The translations under genes and the position numbers were made by a program. The notes under the pieces were generated by a model. The model was not told where the DNA came from. It made no database searches and saw nothing but the letters and a program-made list of their open reading frames with translations. Shown in pieces: positions 1-8,453 of a DNA stretch of 51,169 nucleotides (within the stretch, counting starts at the first letter, position 1; every line of letters starts with the position of its first letter). The stretch is from BJGO01 sp039810885 (lineage in GTDB: Bacteria; Bacteroidota; Bacteroidia; Chitinophagales; UBA10324). The stretch covers positions 1-51,169 of the forward strand of contig JBDHXV010000015.1 of NCBI GenBank assembly GCA_039810885.1, read 5' to 3'.

Positions 1-603
1 TCTGTAAATGCTACAATTGCAACGACCACAACCTATGTTGTAAGCGGCACAGGAGCAAACGGATGCACTGCAAGTACTCAAGTTGTTGCATATATATACC
101 CGAATGCAACAGGAAATATTAGCGGGCTAAACAGTTCCTATTATACCAACTCTACACCTATAACTCTGACAGGAACGCCGGCGGGCGGTACCTTTAGTGG
201 ACCCGGGATAAGTGGAAACGTCTTCAATCCTTCTGTAGCAGGCGCCGGCACGCATACAATTATATACTCTTTTACAGATACGCACGGCTGCACTAGTAGC
301 GTTTCGGTAACAGTAACAGTATCATATCCTGTCGGGATAAATGATTTGAATAACCGCACTTCATACGCATCTATCTTCCCCAATCCAAGTAATGGAGGAA
401 GTACGCTTGAGATTCAATCATTAATAAATGATGTATTCACTCTTAGTATTACTGACCTCAGCGGCAGAGTAATTGAATGCCATACGATACACATACAAGA
501 AGGCTCTCAGCAAATTGCATTACTGTTGCATTCTCAAGGTGTCTATATTGTAAGGCTACAAAATGAGAGACAAAGTCAGATAATTAAGTGGGTTATAGAA
601 TAA
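1..603 (+). CDS. C-terminal part of a T9SS-exported repeat protein (5' end outside window)
   Basis: The frame is open from base 1, so about 200 C-terminal residues are visible and the start lies outside the window. The visible part begins inside an Ig-like repeat (TTTYVVSGTGANGCTAS), continues with a domain containing PAGGTFSGPGISGNVFNP, and ends with a type A T9SS sorting domain (FPNPSNGG, then LSGRVI, then GVYIVRL, ending KWVIE). Known for the family: this domain directs export through the type IX system and attachment to or release from the cell surface. It is a paralogue of the downstream gene at 931-3459, and its last 200 residues match that protein throughout. Its function is unknown; an adhesin or surface-coat role is inferred from the repeats. 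Confidence 0.85.
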   Translation, partial: SVNATIATTTTYVVSGTGANGCTASTQVVAYIYPNATGNISGLNSSYYTNSTPITLTGTPAGGTFSGPGISGNVFNPSVAGAGTHTIIYSFTDTHGCTSSVSVTVTVSYPVGINDLNNRTSYASIFPNPSNGGSTLEIQSLINDVFTLSITDLSGRVIECHTIHIQEGSQQIALLLHSQGVYIVRLQNERQSQIIKWVIE

Positions 604-631
604 CTTATCTTAAAATCAAGGGCAAAACCAT

Positions 632-660
632 AGCCATCAAAAATTATGGCTTTGCTTTTA
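632..660 (+). terminator. weak possible terminator
   Basis: A six-base inverted repeat (AGCCAT 632-637, ATGGCT 646-651) with an 8-nt loop is followed by a T-rich stretch interrupted by G and C. It sits 29 bases past the stop. The stem is short, so this is a tentative call. Confidence 0.3.
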
Positions 661-763
661 TCTATCTGCTTTTACAAATAACTCATCTGCAACTGCACAG
701 CATTTTTTATATTATTCTGTAATGATACATTAATATCATACTTTTTCGTAACGTGTTCTGTAA

Positions 764-771
764 TAGCTTTG
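764..771 (+). promoter_or_regulatory. candidate -7 box, TAGCTTTG
   Basis: It matches the Bacteroidota -7 consensus TAnnTTTG. No TTG is seen at the expected 17-23 nt upstream. If used, it gives a leader of about 155 nt that carries the heptamer array, ahead of the start at 931. Confidence 0.3.
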
Positions 772-840
772 TTAAGTGTATTTTAATTTCAAGCACTAAA
801 TTATTTAATCGTAGTGTAATATCTTAGCCCTATATAACAA

Positions 841-910
841 CATTAGCCATTAGCCATTAGCCATTAGCCATTAGCCAATAACCATTTAACATTTAACATT
901 AAGCATAACC
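841..910 (+). repeat. ten-unit heptanucleotide tandem array
   Basis: Five perfect copies of CATTAGC (841-875) are followed in the same 7-base register by CAATAAC, CATTTAA, CATTTAA, CATTAAG and CATAACC (876-910), then (AAC)4. Every unit begins with CA. The array ends 20 bases before the start of a large surface protein, in its probable leader or promoter. Exact copies at one end and diverged ones at the other suggest slipped-strand expansion with decay. Confidence 0.9.
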
Positions 911-930
911 AACAACAACAACAAAGCAAC

Positions 931-3459
931 ATGAAACGATCGATTTACATTACACTTCTTATCCTTTTCTCGCAATGCAGTTTTGCACAAACAACTATCT
1001 TCAGTGAAACTTTTAATTCAGGAAGTTCTAACTGGACACTCAATACATCAGACGCCGGATCTACAGCAGGCACTTCTGGTAATTATTGGGTTGTCAATAG
1101 TTCATACACCAGTTTATTTGGCACCACCCCTTCGCAGCCTGCTGCAATTACAGGCTCACCTAATTCAGCCTATTTACATATCCGCAGTTCATTAACACAG
1201 AATGCTACATTTCTCGCTCCGGCAGATGGGAATAAGTTTGTAAAAATGAATACCGGAATATCTACAGTAGGATATACCAATGTGAATCTTAACTTTTGGT
1301 ATTTATGTTATGGTGATGCGATAGCAACTGATGCTTATTACGGAAAAACATATTACAGTATTGACGGTGGAATTACTTGGGTTCAAAACCCTGTTACTTA
1401 TGCCCAAGTTGGAAGCTGGACACAAACATCCGTAACAAATCCTCTCTTTAGTAATCAAGCTGATTTGCGATTTGCCTTTGTGTGGGTTCAAAACAGTGCC
1501 AACGAAGGAGTCGCACAGGATCCGAGCTTCAGTATAGATCAGATTAGCGTTGTGGGTACCTCAGGTGGAGGATCTGCCCCGGTTGCAAATTTCAACATGA
1601 GTAATACATCAATCTGTGCGGGTCAATGTGTTCAATTAACTTCCACATCTACGGGACAGGTGGATACTTATCAATGGAACGTATCGGGCGGCACCATTAC
1701 CGGCGCAGCAAGTGCAAACGCTACAGTATGCTTTAACTCAGCAGGTACATACAATGTATCCTTGACCGTTTCAAATGTGAATGGTTCGGACACGAAAACG
1801 ATCAATAGTGCTATTACTGTTAATTCAACTCCGGTTGTTACCGTAAACCCTGCCTCATCTTCTTTGTGTGCCGGGTCTTCAACTACGTTGACTACAAGCG
1901 GTGGGACTACCTATACCTGGAGCCCGAATACAGGATTGAGTTCAACTACAGGGAGTAGCGTAATTGCAAATCCGAATGTTACAACAACATACACTGTGAC
2001 AGGTACAAGTAGCGCCGGCTGCACAGCTACAGCTATGGCTTCCGTTCTAGTGTCTCCGATTCCTACAGTAAGCGTAGGGAATACCTCGATATGCAATGGA
2101 CAATCTGCTCCCCTTACCGCAAGCGGAGCAAACACCTATACTTGGTCACCGAATACAGCAATCAATTCGACTACCGGTAGTCAAGTAACTGTTAACCCTA
2201 CTATTACGACAACCTATACCGTAACTGGCCTAAGTGCGAATGGCTGCTCTGCAACGTCTTCCAGTGTTGTAACGGTAAATAATGTTCCAACAATTAACGC
2301 CCCATCCGTTACCGTCTGCGCGGGGAACCCGGCCAATTTAGCCGCTACCGGAGCTGACTCCTATTCTTGGTCTCCTGCTACCGGGTTAAATACCACGACC
2401 GGTGCAAACGTTATTGCTAACGTTTCACAAAATACAACCTTTACTGTAACAGGAGTAACTGCTGCAGGGTGCGCAGCCACGGCAACTGCCGTTGTTACGG
2501 TTGGAGCGACTATAGAAATTACAGTCAATTCTCCCGTAATTTGCGAAGGGGCATCCGTTACGCTCACCGCAAGCGGGGCAAGCACCTATACTTGGTCACC
2601 TGCTACAGATCTAAATCAAACAAATGGCTCTATTGTCATTGCTTCTCCAACAACTTCAACAACATACACCGTTACAGGATTTAATGCAAACGGATGTTCC
2701 GGAGAAGTTCTATCAATTGTAGCCGTTAAACCTCCACCAACTCTTACTCCTATTAATGATTCTATCTGTAAAGGACAAATAGCTAATCTGAGTGTTATTG
2801 GAGCAAATAATTTTACGTGGTCCCCTTCTGCAGGACTCTCAGCAACTACAGGGAACAGCGTGCAGGCAAGCGTTGCTGTGAATTCTACTTATGTAGTAAA
2901 CGGTACAGACGCGAACGGATGCACCGCAAGTACTCAAGTTGTTGCATATATATACCCGGAAACTACCGGAAGCATTAGCGGGTTAAATGCTACTTATTTT
3001 ACAAATTCTCCGTCTTCGGTACTTACCGGCAGCCCTGCTGGAGGCACCTTTAGTGGACCGGGCATTGCCGGAAATGTTTTTGATCCTGCCTTTGCCGGCA
3101 TAGGTACACACACGATAACCTATTCATTTTATGATGTGCACGGATGTCTCAACACAGCGGTAAGTACTGTTACAGTTACCGCCCCGGTAGGTATCGATGA
3201 ACTTAACCAAAATACTTCGTCGATTCACATTTATCCTAACCCGAGTTCGGGTACGAGCAATCTTATAATTGAATCATCAAGAAGTGAGATCTGCGTGTTG
3301 AGCATTACCGATGTGAGCGGAAGAATTATCGAACATCATAGTATTCAAGTGCATGTGGGAATACAGGAAATTGCTATGAATATTCAAACTGCCGGTATAT
3401 ACATAGTACATATACAAAACGAGCAACACCCCCAAGTTCTAAAATGGATTATTGAATAG
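931..3459 (+). CDS. T9SS-secreted surface protein with PKD and five 75-residue Ig-like repeats
   Basis: 842 residues. The signal peptide is about 1-19, ending FSQCSFAQ. Residues about 21-215 form an all-beta N-terminal region of jelly-roll/MAM type (SETFNSGSSNW; FSIDQISVVG). Residues about 217-298 look like a PKD domain (AGTYNVSLTVSN). Five repeats of exactly 75 residues follow (301-675), each with CxG, a TYTWSP-type core and a NGC motif. Residues 676-752 are a variant domain (PAGGTFSGPGIAG). Residues about 753-842 are a T9SS type A sorting domain (IYPNPSSG, VSGRII, GIYIVHIQ). There is no catalytic motif. An adhesin or surface-layer role is inferred from the architecture. The start is chosen because it begins the signal peptide. 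A strong terminator follows. Confidence 0.88.
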   Translation: MKRSIYITLLILFSQCSFAQTTIFSETFNSGSSNWTLNTSDAGSTAGTSGNYWVVNSSYTSLFGTTPSQPAAITGSPNSAYLHIRSSLTQNATFLAPADGNKFVKMNTGISTVGYTNVNLNFWYLCYGDAIATDAYYGKTYYSIDGGITWVQNPVTYAQVGSWTQTSVTNPLFSNQADLRFAFVWVQNSANEGVAQDPSFSIDQISVVGTSGGGSAPVANFNMSNTSICAGQCVQLTSTSTGQVDTYQWNVSGGTITGAASANATVCFNSAGTYNVSLTVSNVNGSDTKTINSAITVNSTPVVTVNPASSSLCAGSSTTLTTSGGTTYTWSPNTGLSSTTGSSVIANPNVTTTYTVTGTSSAGCTATAMASVLVSPIPTVSVGNTSICNGQSAPLTASGANTYTWSPNTAINSTTGSQVTVNPTITTTYTVTGLSANGCSATSSSVVTVNNVPTINAPSVTVCAGNPANLAATGADSYSWSPATGLNTTTGANVIANVSQNTTFTVTGVTAAGCAATATAVVTVGATIEITVNSPVICEGASVTLTASGASTYTWSPATDLNQTNGSIVIASPTTSTTYTVTGFNANGCSGEVLSIVAVKPPPTLTPINDSICKGQIANLSVIGANNFTWSPSAGLSATTGNSVQASVAVNSTYVVNGTDANGCTASTQVVAYIYPETTGSISGLNATYFTNSPSSVLTGSPAGGTFSGPGIAGNVFDPAFAGIGTHTITYSFYDVHGCLNTAVSTVTVTAPVGIDELNQNTSSIHIYPNPSSGTSNLIIESSRSEICVLSITDVSGRIIEHHSIQVHVGIQEIAMNIQTAGIYIVHIQNEQHPQVLKWIIE
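1831..2955 (+). repeat. five in-register 225-bp coding repeats
   Basis: These encode residues 301-675 of the surface protein. The core tryptophans (330, 405, 480, 555, 630), the first cysteines (313, 388, 463, 538, 613) and the second cysteines (364, 439, 514, 589, 664) each recur at exactly 75 residues with no indel. One cysteine pair per unit suggests one disulfide per domain. Units are diverged at DNA level but share blocks. Confidence 0.9.
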
Positions 3460-3481
3460 CTTAATACTAATAAGATAAAAG

Positions 3482-3509
3482 AGCCGTGACTACCATCACG
3501 GCTTTTTTT
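3482..3509 (+). terminator. rho-independent terminator
   Basis: A perfect 8-bp stem AGCCGTGA/TCACGGCT with a 6-nt loop (CTACCA) runs into seven T. It starts 23 bases after the stop of the surface-protein gene and ends that transcript. Confidence 0.88.
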
Positions 3510-3570
3510 ATTTGTACAAGTGTATTCTAAAATGTTTGTATTCTAAGCATTTCAAAAAGGGTGGCCATCA

Positions 3571-3578
3571 TAATTTTG
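3571..3578 (+). promoter_or_regulatory. candidate -7 box, TAATTTTG
   Basis: An exact TAnnTTTG match lies 16 bases before the TTG start of the symporter gene and after the preceding terminator. No well-spaced -33 TTG is seen. It would give a very short leader. Confidence 0.4.
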
Positions 3579-3594
3579 CTTTAAAGAATCTTCA

Positions 3595-5055
3595 TTGAAT
3601 CCAAGCGTCATTCTAGTTTGTGTTATTGCTTATTCAGCCTTGCTGTTCTTCATCACCTGGCTCACTTCGCGTAATGCTACCAATGAGACCTATTTCATTG
3701 GTAACCGAAGCAGTAAATGGTACATAGTTGCCTACGGAATGATAGGGGCATCGTTAAGTGGCGTCACATTTATCTCTGTACCCGGGGCAGTTGGCACCAC
3801 ACAGTTTGCTTACTTTCAAGTGGTGTTGGGATATATATTGGGCTATTTAGTTATTGCCGGCGTCTTGCTTCCTTTATATTATCGTTTACAACTTACGTCT
3901 ATATATACGTTTCTTGAGCAGCGTTTCGGCTTCTGGAGTTATAAAACCGGTTCATTCTTCTTTATAATTTCTCGTGTCATCGGCGCATCATTCAGGTTGT
4001 ATATTGTTGTGAATGTCTTACAATCTTTTGTTTTCGATGCTTGGGGAGTTCCCTTTTGGGTAACGGTATTGGCTTTCATCATATTAATATTGCTCTACAC
4101 TTTTGAAGGTGGGGTTCGCACGATTGTTTATACCGATATGTTACAAACTACTTTTATGTTATTATCCCTCGTTCTAACTGTAATTTTAATAGCACATGAA
4201 TTAGGTTATAGCCTGAGTATGTTACCGTCAATAATCACATCAAGCAACTATAGTAAAATATTTTTTACAGATTGGCATCAAAAGACATTTATGCCCAAAA
4301 TGTTTTTTGGTGGAATGTTTATAGCGATTGCAATGACCGGATTAGATCAAGAAATGATGCAAAAGAATATCAGTTGTAAAAATATCAGGGAGTCTCAACG
4401 TAATATGCTGACATTTACGGGGATTCTTGTCCTCGTTAATCTGATATTTCTTTGCCTTGGAGCATTGTTATACTTATTTGCAGAAAACAACGGAATAAGA
4501 CTTCCTGAACGATCTGATGACCTTTACCCCATTGTAGCCTTAAATTATTTAGGTGGATTTTCTGCTATTTTTTTTGTAATCGGAATTATCTCGGCTGCAT
4601 ATCCGAGCGCTGATGGCGCACTAACTGCCTTAACTACATCGTTTTGTTTGGATATGCTTGAGTTGAATAAGAAAACATCACTTAACGATAGACAAAAGAA
4701 ACGGATTCGCTATATGGTGCATTTTAGTTTTGCCCTCATATTACTCATCGTTATAGTCATCTTTCGTATTATTAATGATGAAGCAGTTATTCTCAAGCTC
4801 TTTACTGTAGCGGGCTACACCTATGGGCCCTTGTTAGGACTCTATGCCTTTGGTTTATTTTCTAAAAAAGCACTGCACGATAAATGGGTTCCTCTTGTTT
4901 GCTTACTATCTTTAATCGCTACGTATATTATTGACCATAATGCAACAAGCTGGCTTAATGGTTATAAAGTAGGATTTGAATTGATTATTCTCAACGGTTT
5001 TATAACCTGGTGTGGTCTTTGGTTTATTAGTGGCCGATTAAAACAAGCCGTGTAA
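3595..5055 (+). CDS. sodium:solute symporter (SSF family)
   Basis: 486 residues with about 12-13 hydrophobic segments. The N-terminal half carries SSF signatures: the first helix, then NETYFIGNRSSKWY, MIGASLSGVTFISVPG, and later GGVRTIVYTDMLQ and TGLDQEMMQKN. The family couples Na+ influx to uptake of sugars, amino acids, vitamins or sialic acid; the substrate cannot be read from sequence. The start is TTG: no in-frame ATG occurs until residue 48, after helix 1. It is first of three tightly packed genes (5 bases to the M23 peptidase gene, which overlaps bcp). Confidence 0.85.
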   Translation: MNPSVILVCVIAYSALLFFITWLTSRNATNETYFIGNRSSKWYIVAYGMIGASLSGVTFISVPGAVGTTQFAYFQVVLGYILGYLVIAGVLLPLYYRLQLTSIYTFLEQRFGFWSYKTGSFFFIISRVIGASFRLYIVVNVLQSFVFDAWGVPFWVTVLAFIILILLYTFEGGVRTIVYTDMLQTTFMLLSLVLTVILIAHELGYSLSMLPSIITSSNYSKIFFTDWHQKTFMPKMFFGGMFIAIAMTGLDQEMMQKNISCKNIRESQRNMLTFTGILVLVNLIFLCLGALLYLFAENNGIRLPERSDDLYPIVALNYLGGFSAIFFVIGIISAAYPSADGALTALTTSFCLDMLELNKKTSLNDRQKKRIRYMVHFSFALILLIVIVIFRIINDEAVILKLFTVAGYTYGPLLGLYAFGLFSKKALHDKWVPLVCLLSLIATYIIDHNATSWLNGYKVGFELIILNGFITWCGLWFISGRLKQAV

Positions 5056-5060
5056 GCATA

Positions 5061-6770
5061 ATGTGTCTAAGATATATTTCCGTTTTCTTTCTCATATCTC
5101 TTGCCTCCCTCTCTGTAGTAATAGCGCAGACCTACAGGCCTATGAATGGGCCTTCGGTTATTTCAGGTTCGTTTGGTGAGCCGCGTGAGAATCATTTCCA
5201 CACCGGACTCGATTTAACAACGCGGGGCAAGACCGGTATTGCCGTCTATGCTTTTGAAGACGGCTATATATCACGTATTAAGGTATCAAGCATCGGGTAT
5301 GGGAAAGCGGTGTATATAATGCACGCTAATGGATTAATGAGTGTATATGCTCACTTATCTTCATTCGGCGAGAATATTCAACAATATGTTACTAAAGAGC
5401 AGTATCGTCAGCAGAAGTTTGAAGTTGATTTATATCCTGATAAAAACTTATTAAAAGTTACCAAGGGTCAAGTGATTGCTTATAGTGGGAATAGCGGCGG
5501 TAGCAGCGCCCCTCATCTACATTTCGAAGTTCGAGATGCCTCAGGAGAATCGTTCCCACTGAACCCACTCAAGTATAATTTGAATATAAGAGATACAATA
5601 GCGCCCGTGTTTCGTAAAATCGCTTTTTCTAACACCTCAGGATTAATTGATATCGTTACTCCAAAAGAAATGGCTTTATATAAAGTGAAAGACTTATATA
5701 AAATTCGAAATCAATCTGCCCCCGACACGATACGGTTACCTTACACCCAAACAGGTATTGGCATCAAAGCCTATGATCTTGCAAACGGATGCGATAGTGA
5801 CGGTTTTTTCGGTATATACTCATTGCAAGTTACAGTAGATGGTAAAAATATTTTTGAATTTGATATGAATCGTCTGGACTTTAGCGAGGGCCGTTATGCG
5901 AATTGCTTAATTGATTACAAACAAAAGAAACGAGATAAAGAACAATTTTATCGTTGTTATTTAATGCCCGGAAATGAAGCAAGCATTTATTCTAACATAG
6001 CCTCTAACGGAATGATAATGCTCAAAAAAGGGGAAGTCAGGAAAGTAATTATAACAGCTTCAGATTATTTTAAGAATACTTGCCGCGCTGAGTTCTATTT
6101 AACCACAACAACTAATGGCGTAGTTGAAAGTGCAGCACCGGTTGGCATTTTACTAAGATGGGATGAAGCAGCATCATGGAAAAGTCAGAATGTATCTATC
6201 TCGTTGGATTCAAAAACATTATATGAAGACTTATACTTAACACTTGATTCTTTGACAGTTCCAATAAATGCTTTTTCTAAAATATATAAAATTCATAACG
6301 AATATACTCCATTACATAAGTCATATCGTTTAAGTATAAAGACCAGCCCTATTCCAAAAAATATCCCCTCATCTAAACTGATTATCGTGAGGCAGAAACA
6401 AAATGGCTCCATATCATCCTATACAAGCAGCTATAAAGATGGAATGGTTAATGCCGAGCCAAAAGAGTTTGGCAACTTCTATATTGTAGCAGATACTATG
6501 CCCCCCATACTAACTGCCCATAATCTCAAAAACAACCAAACACTTCAATCCAAAGTTTTAAACTTTACACTTATTGATATGTTATCGGGAATTAACACGT
6601 ATAATTTCTTCCTAGATGATAAATGGATTTTAGCTGAGTATGATGCCAAGTCTGATGCAATAAAAATTGATTTGGGGAATCTTTCAAAAGGTGAACATAT
6701 TTTAAAATCAATTGTTACTGATAAAGTTCTAAACAAAAAAACATACACTTATAAATTCACTACACTATGA
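5061..6770 (+). CDS. secreted M23 (LytM-type) metallopeptidase
   Basis: 569 residues. A signal peptide occupies about 1-22 (ends SVVIAQ). An M23 domain follows at about 35-172 with all expected zinc and active-site residues: H47 and D51 (HTGLD), H98 (YAHLS), H152 and H154 (PHLHFEV). About 400 C-terminal residues are beta-rich with no domain I can name. M23 enzymes cut peptide crosslinks of peptidoglycan or act as scaffolds; the intact residues argue for activity. The gene follows the symporter by 5 bases and overlaps bcp by four bases (ATGA), so the three are probably co-transcribed. Confidence 0.82.
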   Translation: MCLRYISVFFLISLASLSVVIAQTYRPMNGPSVISGSFGEPRENHFHTGLDLTTRGKTGIAVYAFEDGYISRIKVSSIGYGKAVYIMHANGLMSVYAHLSSFGENIQQYVTKEQYRQQKFEVDLYPDKNLLKVTKGQVIAYSGNSGGSSAPHLHFEVRDASGESFPLNPLKYNLNIRDTIAPVFRKIAFSNTSGLIDIVTPKEMALYKVKDLYKIRNQSAPDTIRLPYTQTGIGIKAYDLANGCDSDGFFGIYSLQVTVDGKNIFEFDMNRLDFSEGRYANCLIDYKQKKRDKEQFYRCYLMPGNEASIYSNIASNGMIMLKKGEVRKVIITASDYFKNTCRAEFYLTTTTNGVVESAAPVGILLRWDEAASWKSQNVSISLDSKTLYEDLYLTLDSLTVPINAFSKIYKIHNEYTPLHKSYRLSIKTSPIPKNIPSSKLIIVRQKQNGSISSYTSSYKDGMVNAEPKEFGNFYIVADTMPPILTAHNLKNNQTLQSKVLNFTLIDMLSGINTYNFFLDDKWILAEYDAKSDAIKIDLGNLSKGEHILKSIVTDKVLNKKTYTYKFTTL

Positions 6771-7222
6771 GTACACTGAAGATAGGCGACAAGGCGCCGG
6801 ATTTTAAAGGCATCGATCAAGATGGTGCATCCATTTCATTAAAGGATTTTATAGGAAAGAAGGTTGTTTTATATTTCTATCCTAAAGATGATACTCCGGG
6901 ATGTACGGCAGAAGCATGTAATCTGCGGGACAATTATTCCGGATTGCGAAAAAAAGGGTATGAAATTGTCGGCGTGAGTGCCGATGACGAAGTATCGCAT
7001 AAAAAGTTTTCCGACAAGTATGAGTTGCCCTTTTCACTCATAGCAGACACAAACAAGAAGATTCTTCAGTCTTACAATGCCTGGGGTGAAAAGAATATGT
7101 ATGGTAAAAAATATATGGGTATCCTACGCAAGACATACATAATTGATGAGAATGGTAAGATTGAAAAAATCTTTGATAAGGTGGATACCAAGAACCACAC
7201 AGAGCAAATCTTAGAAGAATAA
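6767..7222 (+). CDS. bcp: peroxiredoxin, thiol peroxidase of the Bcp/PrxQ type
   Basis: 151 residues, the usual length. The AhpC/TSA fold is clear: GDKAPDF near the start, then the active-site segment DTPGCTAEACNLRD with peroxidatic C46 and resolving C51 five residues later, the arrangement of atypical 2-Cys PrxQ enzymes. It reduces peroxides in the cytoplasm using thioredoxin. It is the last gene of the symporter-M23 operon and converges on the amidohydrolase gene, whose stop lies one base away. Confidence 0.93.
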   Translation: MSTLKIGDKAPDFKGIDQDGASISLKDFIGKKVVLYFYPKDDTPGCTAEACNLRDNYSGLRKKGYEIVGVSADDEVSHKKFSDKYELPFSLIADTNKKILQSYNAWGEKNMYGKKYMGILRKTYIIDENGKIEKIFDKVDTKNHTEQILEE

Positions 7223-7223
7223 T

Positions 7224-8396
7224 CTATATTACTCTATGCAGCTGCGCATCCCAAAGAGTTTGTTGAGCAGGGTTATATTCTAATTGGATAATTCCCGGTT
7301 TCTTATCTTTTTCTATGCTGCCAAGCCGGTTATTAATTCCCAAAGCATTAGCTCCATTCAACGTTCCCCATTTTAACAAGTCCTGCACTTCTAATTCAGG
7401 GTTGTAGTGGTGAATTGTTTTCAACTCTTCCCATACACTTAAAGTGTTATTAGATGCAAGGCTATCGGTTCCTATACAGATTTGTGATGTGTTCTTTTTC
7501 CAGACCTCGTAGTCAGGTAATTTGTTCTCTATATATAAGTTGGCTTTAGGACAAGTACAAAGCCATATTTTATCTATTTGTTTTCCAATAAAATTGAAGT
7601 CATTTTGTGTCATAAAAGTATTGTGTACCATAAGTATCCGAGACGTGTGCTCCATATAGGGCCATACCGCACGAATACTTCGCAATCCATAAGGCGTAAA
7701 GGTTTCTTCAGGATACTTTAAATATTCAAGTATAGATTTCATCGCCCCACTTCCATCATAACAGTAATTTATTTCGTCCTTACTTTCTAACATGTGAATA
7801 CTCGTAAGTTCAGGCGAAATAGAATAGTACATAGATAAATGCTCCCATAATCTTCTTGATAAGGAATATGGTGCATGGGGAGCAAGTGAAGTTTGAAGGC
7901 CTGCTTGCTTATGTAATTTTATTAGTGCAACAGCTTCATTAAAAATTTCATCGGCTCTTTCTTCGGCATATCCTAATGTTTCAATAAAAGTGTGATAAAA
8001 CAGTGCACTTTCTTTTTTGTATCGAAGTGCATTAGTTGTGTTAGCAATATCTCCTATAGCAACAATTCCATTTTGGTGCATTTCTTCATCGGCTCTCATA
8101 ATGGCCTCTTGGATAATCTCCTCTTTTGTTTGTCTTATTGATAATAAGTCAACGATGAATTTAGACAAACCATTGCCCCGCCTAATCTTATCTTTCATAA
8201 AGGATAACTCCAAATGGGTGTGAGCATTGACAAAGCCCGGAATCAATGCCCCTCGTAATTGCAGCACTTCTGAAGAATTATGCTGGTTCATCGAATCTAT
8301 TTTCAAGATAGTGCCATCTTCATCTATACAGAGAACATGGTCTTTTAATGCCTCTCCCGATATGGTATAAATAATATCTGCAGTTATTTTTCTCAC
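7224..8396 (-). CDS. metal-dependent amidohydrolase (aminodeoxyfutalosine deaminase/chlorohydrolase-like)
   Basis: 390 residues of the cytosine-deaminase/TrzN branch of the amidohydrolase superfamily. Metal and catalytic motifs are H59xH61 (NAHTHLE), HAPYS at about 174, H201 and E204 (IHMLESKDE), and D311 in IGTDSLASN. Family members deaminate or dechlorinate heterocyclic or nucleoside substrates. A role in futalosine-type menaquinone synthesis is one possibility, but nothing nearby supports it. The start appears to be GTG; an ATG slightly upstream is in another frame. The gene is divergent from rlmN, with a 57-base shared regulatory gap. Confidence 0.72.
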   Translation of the reverse strand: MRKITADIIYTISGEALKDHVLCIDEDGTILKIDSMNQHNSSEVLQLRGALIPGFVNAHTHLELSFMKDKIRRGNGLSKFIVDLLSIRQTKEEIIQEAIMRADEEMHQNGIVAIGDIANTTNALRYKKESALFYHTFIETLGYAEERADEIFNEAVALIKLHKQAGLQTSLAPHAPYSLSRRLWEHLSMYYSISPELTSIHMLESKDEINYCYDGSGAMKSILEYLKYPEETFTPYGLRSIRAVWPYMEHTSRILMVHNTFMTQNDFNFIGKQIDKIWLCTCPKANLYIENKLPDYEVWKKNTSQICIGTDSLASNNTLSVWEELKTIHHYNPELEVQDLLKWGTLNGANALGINNRLGSIEKDKKPGIIQLEYNPAQQTLWDAQLHRVI

Positions 8397-8428
8397 GCAT
8401 TAAATCTACAAAGAAGTCTTAGCGTGCC

Positions 8429-8436
8429 GAATGTAT
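8429..8436 (-). promoter_or_regulatory. candidate -7 box (TACATTCG on minus strand)
   Basis: A near-match to TAnnTTTG (TTCG instead of TTTG), 32 bases upstream of the amidohydrolase start. It lies four bases from the opposing rlmN box, so the two promoters probably compete. Confidence 0.35.
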
Positions 8437-8440
8437 AACC

Positions 8441-8448
8441 TACATTTG
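8441..8448 (+). promoter_or_regulatory. -7 box for rlmN, TACATTTG
   Basis: An exact TAnnTTTG match ending only five bases before the rlmN ATG. If transcription begins at the usual distance, the mRNA would be leaderless or nearly so. Confidence 0.5.
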
Positions 8449-8453
8449 CGAAA

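Larger units (their letters stand above)
604..930. other. 327-bp spacer between tandem T9SS genes
   Basis: No gene is seen. It holds a weak hairpin just after the upstream stop, one candidate -7 box (TAGCTTTG, 764-771), an array of ten heptamers (841-910) and four AAC trinucleotides (911-922) directly before the next start codon. Confidence 0.7.

Noticed and set aside
841..910. CRISPR array
   Set aside because: The repeats are contiguous heptamers with no spacers and there is no cas gene in the window.
1911..2585. antisense open frames within the surface-protein repeats
   Set aside because: They recur at the repeat period because the repeat codons avoid antisense stops; they carry no independent signal.
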